Translations under genes and position numbers: made by a program
The notes under the pieces: model-generated
Told to the model about the DNA's origin: nothing
Databases searched by the model: none
What the model saw: only the letters and a program-made list of their open reading frames with translations
Source: Roseobacter sp.
GTDB taxonomy: Bacteria > Pseudomonadota > Alphaproteobacteria > Rhodobacterales > Rhodobacteraceae
Assembly (NCBI GenBank): GCA_024636475.1
Contig: JAGXHA010000055.1
Location: forward strand, 17,818 to 81,817
DNA: 64,000 nucleotides
Direction: 5' to 3'
Shown here: positions 47,875 to 56,407 of the stretch, one piece after another
How the letters are laid out: every line of letters starts with the position of its first letter
Position numbering within the stretch: the first letter of the stretch is position 1

Positions 47875-47878
47875 TTAA
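47792..47878 (+). CDS. Possible 28-residue small protein
   Basis: The ATG at 47792 follows AGGAG at 7 bases. Its frame, beginning MIFSKRTQTINRPKQ, runs 28 codons to TAA, overlapping the stop codon of the converging ribonuclease gene. A five-codon frame (MRRAL) at 47778 ends with its TGA overlapping this ATG. The product is basic, without a signal or membrane segment. There is no homology I can recall, so this may be chance. Confidence 0.25.
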   Translation: MIFSKRTQTINRPKQAVGAQHQTATLSG

Positions 47879-48507
47879 GCCGCCCGAAGCCCCTTCCCCT
47901 CCAAATCGAAATCGAACCACAGCCGGCCCTGCCGGTATCCTCCCCCAACCACATGACCCGGCTCTGCGACTTCGGGATAGTCTCTGGCCCACTCGCGAAA
48001 GCGGTCGTTTGATATCACCGGTGCGCCCATCTCGCGCGCGGCTTTCAAGATGTAGGGGTCAGCAGGGGATCCTTTTGGAACGACCATCACACTCTCTAAA
48101 GGAAGATCAAGCAGCTTGCTCATCGCTTTGGCGCTGCGATACGTTCCTGCTAACAAGTGGCCAGCGTTTGCATCAAACATCACGCCCGGCCGAAAGCCCA
48201 ACTCTGCAAGGCACCGCACTGCTTCTTGCACGCATTCAATACGCGGCGTGCCGTCATGCCAGTACATCACATTTGAACCGTCGATAACGATAGATCTTGA
48301 TGGCAGCCGACCCTTGGCATTGATCCACTTCCGAGCCTCGGCAAAAAGGATGAAGATGCTGGCGATGACACTCGGTCCGGCCAGCAGGATTAGGTCGCTC
48401 CAAACAGGGGACGACATCGCAATTGCGGCACCAATCAATGACACGAGAAACAGCAGGACTGATACAATCATAACGAGAGTAGAGCCACCCTTTGCGATCC
48501 CGGACAA
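47875..48507 (-). CDS. Membrane-anchored Zc3h12a-like (PIN/NYN) ribonuclease
   Basis: A 210-residue protein with two membrane helices (about 9-33 and 36-57) and a cytoplasmic PIN-like domain (70-200). The four acidic active-site positions of the NYN/Zc3h12a group are visible: Asp76 in IVIDGSNVMYW, Asp112 in VMFDANAGH, Asp150 in GSPADPYIL and Asp168 in ISNDRFREW. The eukaryotic namesake (Regnase-1) cuts stem-loops in mRNA 3' regions. Bacterial members are largely uncharacterised. It lies beside carbonic anhydrase on the same strand. Confidence 0.8.
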   Translation of the reverse strand: MSGIAKGGSTLVMIVSVLLFLVSLIGAAIAMSSPVWSDLILLAGPSVIASIFILFAEARKWINAKGRLPSRSIVIDGSNVMYWHDGTPRIECVQEAVRCLAELGFRPGVMFDANAGHLLAGTYRSAKAMSKLLDLPLESVMVVPKGSPADPYILKAAREMGAPVISNDRFREWARDYPEVAEPGHVVGGGYRQGRLWFDFDLEGKGLRAA

Positions 48508-48546
48508 GTCTTATTCTTCGAAAAGATCTTTATTTGACGCCACGTT

Positions 48547-49197
48547 TCAAACCGGCAAGAACTGCTCTTTATCCGCGCTATAGCATTCAAGCCCGCCCTC
48601 TCCGATGTCTGTCCACAGACCGTGAAGCGTCAGCTTTCCGTCCTTCACCTTGTCCGCAATCCACGGAAAGGTCATCAGATTCTCAAGCGAGGTCATAACG
48701 GCGTGCTTCTCAAGCTGGCGCACCTGCTCTTCTGGATCCTCGATCTCGGCAACGATATCGTATTTCGGCCGCAAAATATCCATCCATCGGCCAACAAAGC
48801 TGTCTTTTGCATCCAGTTCGGGCGCTTTGCCTTGGCACATGTCAAGGCAGCCCTGCACGCCGCCGCAACTGGAATGTCCCAGCACAATCAAATGGGCAAC
48901 CTTCAAAGACTGAACTGCATATTCGACGGCAGCCGAGGTGCCGTGCTGTTCGCCATCGGGCAAATAAGGCGGCACAAGATTGGCAATATTGCGATGAATA
49001 AAGAACTCGCCCTGATCCGCGCCGAAAATAGATGTGACGTGCACACGACTGTCGCAGCACGAAATCACCATCGCACGCGGATGCTGGCCGTCACTGGCTA
49101 AGCGCCGATACCACGCCTGATTTTCGTTGTAAGTGGTTGCTTTCCAACCATGATATCGTTGTGCCAGATAGGATGGCAGCGGCTTCGCCTGATTCAT
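48547..49197 (-). CDS. Beta-class carbonic anhydrase
   Basis: A 216-residue beta-carbonic anhydrase that interconverts CO2 and bicarbonate. Zinc ligands are Cys47 (CCDSR), His108 and Cys111 (GHSSCGG), with the Asp49/Arg51 dyad. It lies 39 bases upstream of the membrane ribonuclease gene, in the same direction. Confidence 0.92.
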   Translation of the reverse strand: MNQAKPLPSYLAQRYHGWKATTYNENQAWYRRLASDGQHPRAMVISCCDSRVHVTSIFGADQGEFFIHRNIANLVPPYLPDGEQHGTSAAVEYAVQSLKVAHLIVLGHSSCGGVQGCLDMCQGKAPELDAKDSFVGRWMDILRPKYDIVAEIEDPEEQVRQLEKHAVMTSLENLMTFPWIADKVKDGKLTLHGLWTDIGEGGLECYSADKEQFLPV

Positions 49198-49331
49198 AGT
49201 GTGTTCTATTCCTTAAGCCTCGCGCCTCAAATAGCCTGAATTTTCTTTATATTCGAGCAAAAAGGAGTTTCGCATTCAACCATTTGGACACCCTTCGTAT
49301 TTTACAACCCGATTTGTCGTGGGGACGTTCA

Positions 49332-49724
49332 ATGGGGATGAAAGAAATGCAGGTTTTGCAAATGCGGCCGACGGAACAGGTTTGCGTCGATCAAGAAAGG
49401 CTGAGCTCGCTTTATGCGCAGCTTGGTGAAACGGTGGCAGAAGACGTGGTTTGCCGCGCGATGGAAGAATTGGCCTTGCGCATGTCGCACTGCGATCGGC
49501 TGTACCGCGGCTCTTGTTGGCAAGAGTTGCGCAAGAACAGCAAGTCTTTGATCGCGATCTCCGAACAGGTGGGCCTGCACAAACTTGCCATAGTGGCAGG
49601 TGATGTGATGTCGGCAATTGATCAAGAGGACGAGGTCGCGGTGGCTGCGACGCTGACCCGGTTGATCCGCATAGGAGAGCGATCACTGACCGCGATCTGG
49701 GACAGTCAGGACCTGTCTGTCTGA
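49332..49724 (+). CDS. Hpt-like helical protein lacking the phosphorylatable His
   Basis: A 130-residue all-helical protein. The segment KSLIAISEQVGLHKLAIVAG, then a second helix pair LTRLIRIGERSL, has the spacing of a histidine phosphotransfer domain. The position of the phospho-His is occupied by Lys or Ser by my alignment. So it may be a scaffold or inhibitor of phosphorelays, or unrelated. I recall conserved homologues in Rhodobacterales. The start at 49332 follows GGGGA; in-frame ATGs at 49338 and 49347 are possible. Confidence 0.6.
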   Translation: MGMKEMQVLQMRPTEQVCVDQERLSSLYAQLGETVAEDVVCRAMEELALRMSHCDRLYRGSCWQELRKNSKSLIAISEQVGLHKLAIVAGDVMSAIDQEDEVAVAATLTRLIRIGERSLTAIWDSQDLSV

Positions 49725-49791
49725 CAGGCTTGCAGACCGCTGGTATACCACTAGGCTGCGCCGCAAAACTACTGCCTGAAAGGTGCCAGCC

Positions 49792-51174
49792 ATGCCTGCT
49801 AAATTTGCCGACGCAACGCCCGATTCCATCCCCCTTCATCTTGTGGCCGAAGACACGCTTGATGACTGGCTGGAAAGCCAAACCGATACCAAGCGCAGTT
49901 GGGTCGAAGCGAACGGTTTTAGCGGGGCATTGGGTCAAACCTTGGTTTTCCCAAAAGACGATGGGTCGATTTCGATGGCATTGGCGGGCTATGGCACGCC
50001 CGCAACTCGAAGCCGCGGGCGCTTCCATCTGGCTGGTGCGGCAGCAAAACTGCCAACGGGTATTTACCGTCTGGAAACCGTTCTGACCCATGAAACCTTG
50101 ATGATCGAGACACTCGGGTGGCTTCTTGCCGCCTATCGTTTCGATCGCTACGCCAAAGCACCGCCCATGAAAGCCGAACTGGTTGCCCCGGAAGGCGTGA
50201 ACGCGGAGCTTCTGGTCGCGCTTGCGGAAGGCGAAATGCTGACCCGTGATCTGATCAATACGCCTGCGTCCGACATGGGCCCGCCTGACCTTGAAAACAC
50301 CGCGCGCAGCTTGGCCGAAAAGCACGGTGCCGACATTTCGGTTATTACTGGCGATGATCTGCTAACGCAGAACTTTCCGATGATCCATGCCGTTGGCCGT
50401 GCCGCTGACCGCGCACCTCGCCTTATTGACATGCGATGGGGCAGCTCCGGCAAGAAATTGACCCTTGTGGGCAAGGGGGTTTGTTTTGATACAGGCGGTT
50501 TGAACATCAAGCCCGGTGTGTCGATGGGCCTGATGAAAAAAGACATGGGCGGGGCTGCTGCGGTCCTTGGGTTGGCCCACATGATCATGTCCACAGGCAT
50601 GAAAGTGCAACTGCGCGTATTGATCCCAGCAGTCGAAAATGCGATTTCGTCGAACGCTTTCCGCCCCCAAGACATTCTGACCTCGCGCAAGGGCCTTACG
50701 GTCGAGATCAACAACACGGATGCCGAAGGCCGTTTGGTTCTGGCAGATGCACTTGCCTTGGCAGACGAGGAAAAACCAGATCAGATCATCTCGATGGCGA
50801 CGTTGACCGGTGCAGCCCGTGTGGCGGTCGGCCCTGATCTTGCACCTTATTTCAGTGACGATCCGGCATTTGTCACAGCGCTTGAGGCATCAGCCGATAA
50901 GAACGCCGACCCTGTCTGGCGCTTGCCATTCCACGCGCCCTACGAGCCCATGATCGAACCTGGCATCGCTGATCTGGACAATGCACCGTCTGGCGGGTTT
51001 GCCGGATGTATCACCGCCGCCCTGTTCTTGCGCCGCTTCGTGACCGACAGCCCCTATGCGCATTTTGATATTTACGGCTGGCAGCCGACCGCAGCACCCG
51101 CCCGCGCCAAAGGTGGCGTGGGTCAAGCGACACGCGCGGTGTTCGCAGCGCTTGAAACGTTGATGATAAAATGA
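49792..51174 (+). CDS. M17-family leucyl aminopeptidase
   Basis: A 460-residue zinc aminopeptidase. The signatures are VGKGVCFDTGGLNIKPG, KKDMGGAAAVLG and NTDAEGRLVLADAL (metal ligands and catalytic Lys/Arg). It releases N-terminal residues from peptides in the cytoplasm. AAAGG lies eight bases before the ATG at 49792. It overlaps the NlpC/P60 gene by four bases, so the pair may recycle peptides, including cell-wall peptides. Confidence 0.9.
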   Translation: MPAKFADATPDSIPLHLVAEDTLDDWLESQTDTKRSWVEANGFSGALGQTLVFPKDDGSISMALAGYGTPATRSRGRFHLAGAAAKLPTGIYRLETVLTHETLMIETLGWLLAAYRFDRYAKAPPMKAELVAPEGVNAELLVALAEGEMLTRDLINTPASDMGPPDLENTARSLAEKHGADISVITGDDLLTQNFPMIHAVGRAADRAPRLIDMRWGSSGKKLTLVGKGVCFDTGGLNIKPGVSMGLMKKDMGGAAAVLGLAHMIMSTGMKVQLRVLIPAVENAISSNAFRPQDILTSRKGLTVEINNTDAEGRLVLADALALADEEKPDQIISMATLTGAARVAVGPDLAPYFSDDPAFVTALEASADKNADPVWRLPFHAPYEPMIEPGIADLDNAPSGGFAGCITAALFLRRFVTDSPYAHFDIYGWQPTAAPARAKGGVGQATRAVFAALETLMIK

Positions 51175-51968
51175 CCGATTTTCGTTTAAAGCCTGATCCG
51201 TCCAAAGTGCAGCAAAGCCAATCTGGTCAGATTTCCGCACCCGTCACAGATATCCTGCGCAGCCCCAACGGTCGTCGCGACCGGCAAGCGCTTTTCGGTG
51301 ACGCCCTGACCATCTTGGAAGACAGTGGTGGTTGGTCCTATGTTCAACTTAGCAAGGACCAGTATTGTGGATATGTCGCCACGACAACCATCGCACCGTT
51401 GACACATGCGACCCATTTCGTGTCTGTCCCGGCCACCCATGCATATCTTGAACCGGATCTGAAATCGCCCGACCAAGTGTCACTCAGCTTCAACAGCAAG
51501 TTGACTGCCTTGGGTCAGCACAATGGTTTCACTGAAACAGCCCTGGGCTTTATCCCGTCACAACACCTCAAGCCCGTGGGGCAATTTTCATCAGACCTAG
51601 GCGAAATCGCACAACTCTTCCTCGGCACACCGTATCTTTGGGGGGGCAACAGCCGTTGGGGCATTGATTGCTCCGGGTTGGTGCAGGCCGCTTGTCTTGC
51701 CTGTGACATTCTCTGCCCCGGGGACAGTGACCAACAAATGGCACTGCTGGGCGATGCGGTGGCATTAAAATCGGATTTCCGGCGGAATGATTTGATCTTT
51801 TGGAAAGGCCACGTTGCGATAGTCATGGAGAGCAATCTTCTGATCCATGCAAACGCGCAGAAGATGGCCGTTAGTTTTGAACCGATCACGGACGCCATCG
51901 AACGTATCGCCAAGACCGATGGGCCGGTACTTTCGCATAAACGCCTGCCGCCTTCCAAAGCGTCTTGA
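51171..51968 (+). CDS. NlpC/P60-family peptidase with SH3-like N-terminal part
   Basis: A 265-residue protein with an N-terminal SH3-like region (about 20-130) and a C-terminal NlpC/P60 domain. The catalytic Cys is in RWGIDCSGLVQAAC, followed by HVAIV and HANAQ. Members cut D-glutamyl-meso-diaminopimelate bonds in peptidoglycan peptides. No signal peptide is visible, so it is likely cytoplasmic and acts in muropeptide recycling with the aminopeptidase it overlaps. Confidence 0.87.
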   Translation: MTDFRLKPDPSKVQQSQSGQISAPVTDILRSPNGRRDRQALFGDALTILEDSGGWSYVQLSKDQYCGYVATTTIAPLTHATHFVSVPATHAYLEPDLKSPDQVSLSFNSKLTALGQHNGFTETALGFIPSQHLKPVGQFSSDLGEIAQLFLGTPYLWGGNSRWGIDCSGLVQAACLACDILCPGDSDQQMALLGDAVALKSDFRRNDLIFWKGHVAIVMESNLLIHANAQKMAVSFEPITDAIERIAKTDGPVLSHKRLPPSKAS

Positions 51969-51999
51969 AGCCAAACCCCGCGACAACAAGCGATCTCGT

Positions 52000-52350
52000 T
52001 TAGTCGTCAATCGCCCGGATCAACTTGCGCTCCAGTACACGCAGAACAGCACTTAAATCCTGCCCGCGGCGCAGCACTTGGCCGTTTGGCCCAACCACAG
52101 AATACATTCCCTGTTTCAACCGCATTTTTGGGCGCTTTTCGATGCGGTAGAGCGGCATCTCGGCAGTTCTGCGAAAGACCGAAAACACCGCAACTTCGCG
52201 CAGGCATGAAATGCCGTAGTCGCGCCATTCGCCCGCCGCGACCATGCGGCCATAAAGCGACAGGATCGGTGAAAGCTCTGTCCGGTGGAACGCGACCTGT
52301 TCGGGCGCACGGTCATTGTGCTGGCTGGAGGAGTGGATATGGAACGTCAT
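52000..52350 (-). CDS. DUF2794 domain protein
   Basis: A 116-residue protein of the alphaproteobacterial DUF2794 family: LSLYGRMVAAGEWRDYGI then VFSVFRRTAEMPLYRIEKRP and the C-terminal LRVLERKLIRAID. The function is unknown. The ATG at 52350 (MTFHIHSS) starts the family-like sequence; an in-frame TTG 10 codons earlier is possible. It converges on the NlpC gene and is divergent from paaI. Confidence 0.85.
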   Translation of the reverse strand: MTFHIHSSSQHNDRAPEQVAFHRTELSPILSLYGRMVAAGEWRDYGISCLREVAVFSVFRRTAEMPLYRIEKRPKMRLKQGMYSVVGPNGQVLRRGQDLSAVLRVLERKLIRAIDD

Positions 52351-52441
52351 GTTTTGACAGTTGCGCCGTTCGGGGATCAAATCAAGTCCTGTGCAAAATG
52401 AAATACCTTGAAAGCGTTACAAAATGCATGCAGACATTATA

Positions 52442-52456
52442 TTTATGAAACATAAA
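52442..52456. promoter_or_regulatory. Inverted repeat upstream of paaI, possible operator
   Basis: TTTATG-AAA-CATAAA is a perfect 6-3-6 inverted repeat ending 12 bases before the paaI start. It overlaps the ribosome-site region and could be a repressor site for phenylacetate control. It does not match a PaaX or PaaR consensus that I can state. Confidence 0.3.
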
Positions 52457-52467
52457 GGCCATCCAAG

Positions 52468-52905
52468 ATGACACCCCAAACCCGGGCCGAAAAATCGGCA
52501 GCAGCCATGTGGGCCATTGATAAGGCCAGTCAGCATCTGTCCATACGGATCGACAATATCGCGCCGGGTGCAGCAACGCTGTCCATGCCAGTCACCGCTA
52601 GCATGTTGAATGGTCATGGAATTTGCCATGGCGGGTATATCTTTACTCTGGCAGACAGCGCGTTCGCATTTGCCTGCAACAGTTACAACCAACTGGTTGT
52701 GGCTCAGCAAAACCAGATCACATACCTTGCCCCCGGAAAAGCGGATGAACGCCTTACGGCAACTGCCCTGGAGAAATCGAAAACCGGACGTTCTGGTGTC
52801 TATGACGTGACAGTCACGGGGGAGGACGGCCGCGTAATTGCGCTGTTCCGTGGCTTGTCACGCACAATCAAAGGTCAACATTTCGAGGAGGAAATGACCC
52901 CATGA
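52468..52905 (+). CDS. paaI: Hydroxyphenylacetyl-CoA thioesterase PaaI
   Basis: A 145-residue hot-dog-fold thioesterase. The signature is HGICHGGYIFTLADSAFAFA. PaaI releases CoA from dead-end ring-hydroxylated intermediates of aerobic phenylacetate breakdown. It overlaps paaK by four bases. The core paaABCDE oxygenase genes are not in this window on the right, so they are elsewhere or absent. Confidence 0.9.
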   Translation: MTPQTRAEKSAAAMWAIDKASQHLSIRIDNIAPGAATLSMPVTASMLNGHGICHGGYIFTLADSAFAFACNSYNQLVVAQQNQITYLAPGKADERLTATALEKSKTGRSGVYDVTVTGEDGRVIALFRGLSRTIKGQHFEEEMTP

Positions 52906-54212
52906 AAGATCTCACGCCTGCCCGCGAAAGCCTAGACCCGATCGAGATCGCCAGCCGGGACGAGATCACAGCGCTGCAACTTGAACGCTTGAAATGGTCG
53001 CTGCGCCACGCATATGACAACGTGCCGTTTTACCGCCAAAGCTTTGATAAAGCTGGCGTACATCCAGACGATCTGCACACGCTCAGCGATCTGGCCAAAT
53101 TTCCTTTTACCGTCAAAACCGATCTGCGCGACAACTATCCCTTTGGGATGTTCGCCGTTCCACGCGACCAAATCGCGCGCATCCATGCGTCTTCGGGCAC
53201 AACGGGCCAGCCTACCGTGGTTGGCTACACAAAGACCGATCTTGATAATTGGGGCCATGTCGTTGCCCGTTCCTTGCGTGCTTCGGGTTTGAAAAAAGGC
53301 GATATGCTGCACAACGCCTATGGCTACGGCCTCTTCACCGGCGGGCTTGGCATCCATCTAGGGGCGGACAAGCTTGGCATCAGCACCGTACCAATTTCCG
53401 GGGGCATGACCCCGCGCCAAGTGCGCCTGATCGAAGATTTCAAACCAAACGGGATTACGGTAACGCCGTCATACGCATTGTCGATCCTTGATGAATATGC
53501 CCGCCAGGGCATTGATCCGCGACAGTCCTCGCTTGATGTCGGCATCTTCGGGGCGGAGCCTTGGACCAATGCAATGCGCCTTGAGATCGAGCAGGCCTTC
53601 GACATGCATGCCGTTGATATCTACGGTCTATCCGAGGTTATGGGCCCCGGCGTCTCATGCGAATGCGTGGAAACAAAAGATGGGCTGCACATCTGGGAGG
53701 ATCACTTCTATCCCGAAGTAATAAATCCGGTAACCGGCGAACTTGTTGCGGACGGCGAAAAGGGCGAGCTGGTTTTCACCTCCCTCACCAAAGAAGCGTT
53801 TCCCATCATTCGTTACCGCACACGTGATCTGACCCGCCTGCTGGCGGGCACCGCGCGTACCATGCGCCGTATGGAAAAGATCACAGGTCGTAGCGACGAT
53901 ATGATTATCCTGCGCGGCGTTAATGTCTTTCCCACCCAGATCGAAGAGGCGCTGATGTCGATCCCTGATCTTGCCCCACATTTCCAGATTGAACTGACCA
54001 AGCCGGACCGAATGGATCAGATGCGCGTGATGTGCGAATGCGTCAGCGTCGATATAGGTCCCGATGCCCGCATCGCAGCCGGAGCCGCCCTGGCGTCGCA
54101 GATCAAGGAAACGGTTGGCATAAGCGTCAAGATTGACGTGGTCGATGTCGGCACAGTTGCGCGGTCCGAAGGCAAGGCTGTCCGTATCATCGACAAGCGA
54201 CCAAAGGCTTGA
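52902..54212 (+). CDS. paaK: Phenylacetate-CoA ligase PaaK
   Basis: A 436-residue AMP-forming ligase that activates phenylacetate to phenylacetyl-CoA. The ATP-binding segment is ASSGTTGQPTVVGYT. The segments GIFGAEPWTNAMR, YGLSEVMGPGVSCEC and GRSDDMIILRGVNVFP are typical of PaaK. It is the first step of the aerobic hybrid pathway and is cotranscribed with paaI. Confidence 0.93.
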   Translation: MKDLTPARESLDPIEIASRDEITALQLERLKWSLRHAYDNVPFYRQSFDKAGVHPDDLHTLSDLAKFPFTVKTDLRDNYPFGMFAVPRDQIARIHASSGTTGQPTVVGYTKTDLDNWGHVVARSLRASGLKKGDMLHNAYGYGLFTGGLGIHLGADKLGISTVPISGGMTPRQVRLIEDFKPNGITVTPSYALSILDEYARQGIDPRQSSLDVGIFGAEPWTNAMRLEIEQAFDMHAVDIYGLSEVMGPGVSCECVETKDGLHIWEDHFYPEVINPVTGELVADGEKGELVFTSLTKEAFPIIRYRTRDLTRLLAGTARTMRRMEKITGRSDDMIILRGVNVFPTQIEEALMSIPDLAPHFQIELTKPDRMDQMRVMCECVSVDIGPDARIAAGAALASQIKETVGISVKIDVVDVGTVARSEGKAVRIIDKRPKA

Positions 54213-54298
54213 AATGATATAGCGGGTCAGGGGAAGACGAACAGGCAACCGGCCATTTCCATCCGAAAGGGTATTTGCGCACAAGACACGAAACAGAC

Positions 54299-54337
54299 TT
54301 GAACCAGATTACCCGCCAGTTTAGAACTGTTCTAAAC
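54299..54337 (+). promoter_or_regulatory. mbfA promoter with an Irr-type ICE box over the -10
   Basis: GTTTAGAAC-T-GTTCTAAAC (54319-54337) is a perfect 9-1-9 inverted repeat and matches the alphaproteobacterial iron-control element TTTAGAA-N3-TTCTAAA bound by Irr. A likely -35 TTGAAC (54299-54304) and -10 TAGAAC (54322-54327) are spaced by 17 bases, and the -10 lies inside the left half of the box. So bound Irr would block transcription of mbfA. Confidence 0.75.
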
Positions 54338-54354
54338 GATGCCAAAGGTGCCCC

Positions 54355-55329
54355 ATGCTATTTTCCCTTAACCGCAAGCGCTTCAAGGATCTATCAGAGC
54401 AGGAAATCCTTGCCCTCGCGATCTCCTCGGAGGAAGATGGCGGCCGGATCTATCGCGGATACGCAGAGAACCTGCGCGAAGAATACCCCGACAGCGCTGC
54501 GATTTTTGAAGGTATGGCAGCCGAAGAGAACGGCCACCGTCAACGCCTGATCGATTTGCACACGACGCGTTTTGGCAGCACTATCCCCCTCATTCGCCGA
54601 GAGCATGTGTCGGGGTATTACGCACGCACCCCTGTCTGGCTGATTGAAAATCTCGGCCTTGATCGTATCCGTGCGGAAGCGGCAGCAATGGAGAAATCAG
54701 CCGAGGCGTTTTATCTTCTGGCCGCATCGCGCACAACCGACGCTTCAACGCGCAAACTGCTCGGCGATCTGGCTGCCGCCGAAGCCGGGCACCAGCGCAC
54801 CGCCGATAAGCTTTCCGCAACACATCTTGACGAAGACACCCTTAGCAAAGAAGACACCGAGGCGCACCGACAGTTCGTCTTGACCTGGGTTCAGCCGGGC
54901 TTGGCCGGGCTGATGGATGGCTCTGTGTCGACCCTCGCACCGATCTTTGCGACAGCATTTGCGACCCAGGACACCTGGACCACATTCTTGGTTGGTTTGG
55001 CCGCGTCTTTGGGGGCGGGCATATCAATGGGTTTCACCGAAGCGGCCTCGGACGATGGACAGATTTCAGGGCGCGGATCACCAATCAAGCGCGGATTGTC
55101 CGCAGGCGTCATGACAACGATCGGCGGTCTGGGCCACGCCCTGCCCTATCTGATCACGGATTTCTGGACCGCAACGATCATCGCATTTGCGGTGGTATTT
55201 GTTGAACTTTGGGCCATCGCGTGGATTCAGAACCGTTATATGAACACACCGTTTTTCCGTGCTGCCTTTCAGGTCGTTCTGGGCGGGGCGCTGGTTTTCG
55301 CGGTTGGGGTCATTATCGGCTCGGGATAA
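54355..55329 (+). CDS. mbfA: Iron exporter MbfA (ferritin-like domain fused to VIT1 transporter)
   Basis: A 324-residue fusion. The N-terminal ~165 residues form a ferritin/rubrerythrin-like domain with iron-ligand ExxH motifs (AAEENGHRQRL, AAEAGHQRTADKL). The C-terminal part has about five membrane helices of the VIT1/CCC1 family (GLMDGSVSTLAPIFA, GISMGFTEAASDDG). MbfA exports iron under iron excess and peroxide stress in rhizobia, and Irr represses it when iron is low. An ICE box lies 18 bases before the ATG. Confidence 0.92.
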   Translation: MLFSLNRKRFKDLSEQEILALAISSEEDGGRIYRGYAENLREEYPDSAAIFEGMAAEENGHRQRLIDLHTTRFGSTIPLIRREHVSGYYARTPVWLIENLGLDRIRAEAAAMEKSAEAFYLLAASRTTDASTRKLLGDLAAAEAGHQRTADKLSATHLDEDTLSKEDTEAHRQFVLTWVQPGLAGLMDGSVSTLAPIFATAFATQDTWTTFLVGLAASLGAGISMGFTEAASDDGQISGRGSPIKRGLSAGVMTTIGGLGHALPYLITDFWTATIIAFAVVFVELWAIAWIQNRYMNTPFFRAAFQVVLGGALVFAVGVIIGSG

Positions 55330-55377
55330 TCACGCGTCACGGTTGCACCCGCTTCGGTTGCCCGCTACGAGTTTAAC

Positions 55378-56307
55378 ATGTTGGCGATCTTCCTCAAAAC
55401 ACTGCCGTTTTTCGCGCTGATAGGTCTGGGCTACTGGGCTGGCCGGACCCGTTTTTTTACGACTGAAGCAACTGCATACCTTACGAAATTCGTCTTCTAT
55501 TTCGCTTTGTCAGCCATGCTGTTTCATTTTTCCGCAAACCTGTCCCTGGCCGACGTCTGGGACAGCCGGCTTGTCTTCGCGTATCTTTGGGGCACCACCT
55601 TTGTCTATGGCATCGCCAGTCTGGTTGGCTTCCTGCGCAACCTTGATGTTGCCAATAACGCAATGGAGGCCCAATGCGCCGTCATCGGCAACACCGGTTT
55701 TCTGGGCGTTCCAATGCTGACACTACTGCTGGGGCCCGAAGCGATCGGGCCGATCGTCCTGGTTCTTGCTGTCGATCTGGTCGTCTTTTCCAGCTTGATC
55801 GTCATCCTTATCACCGGCAGCCGTGATGGCCAAATGAGCCTGCGTGTCCTGCGCACGATCGGTCTGGGGCTTTTGAAAAATCCGATGATTGTCGCCATGA
55901 CCCTGGGCTTTGTCTGGTCAGGCCTGCGTATCCCGATCCCTACGCCAATGAATGATTTCCTTGTGATTTTGGGCGGGGCTGCGACACCGGGCGCTCTTTT
56001 CGCCATCGGCGCGTCCCTTGCCTCTAAATCCGCTGAGAAACTTCAAGTTGCGGGCTGGCTCACCTTTTGCAAACTGGTCCTGCACCCCGCGTTTGTTGCA
56101 ATGGCGGCCCTTTGGTTTTTCAAAGTTGACCCTTACAAAGCGGGCGTCATCATCGCGGCTGCGGCCCTGCCCGTCGCGGGAAATGTCTATATGCTGGCCC
56201 AACACTATAACGTCGGCCCTGCGCGTGTCTCTGCTGCGATACTCGTGTCTACCCTGTTAAGCATTTTCACAGTCAGCGTGATCATTGCCTGGGTCACAGC
56301 CCTCTGA
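55378..56307 (+). CDS. AEC-family transporter
   Basis: A 309-residue ten-helix AEC permease. CAVIGNTGFLGVPMLTLLLG carries the Asn-Thr-Gly-rich first half-site, and AAALPVAGNVYMLAQHYNVG the second, with the conserved C-terminal STLLSIFTVSVIIAW. The substrate is likely an organic acid. It is full length, unlike the other AEC gene at the left of the window. Confidence 0.88.
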   Translation: MLAIFLKTLPFFALIGLGYWAGRTRFFTTEATAYLTKFVFYFALSAMLFHFSANLSLADVWDSRLVFAYLWGTTFVYGIASLVGFLRNLDVANNAMEAQCAVIGNTGFLGVPMLTLLLGPEAIGPIVLVLAVDLVVFSSLIVILITGSRDGQMSLRVLRTIGLGLLKNPMIVAMTLGFVWSGLRIPIPTPMNDFLVILGGAATPGALFAIGASLASKSAEKLQVAGWLTFCKLVLHPAFVAMAALWFFKVDPYKAGVIIAAAALPVAGNVYMLAQHYNVGPARVSAAILVSTLLSIFTVSVIIAWVTAL

Positions 56308-56407
56308 TCTTCACCCTTTTTCAAATACTCTTTGCAATGCGTTCCCCTTGCCGCCCGGAGCAATGCCCGATAGCCATAAGATCATGCTGCAAAACAGGAG
56401 CCACCTT

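Noticed and set aside
52902..54212. A full phenylacetate degradation cluster
   Set aside because: Only paaI and paaK are here; the flanks are DUF2794 and mbfA, so the oxygenase and ring-opening genes are not in this window.
56310..56340. Possible remnant of the GC-rich repeat after the second AEC gene
   Set aside because: Only a short CTTCACCCTTTTTCAAATAC-type stretch resembles the start of such elements; too little to call.
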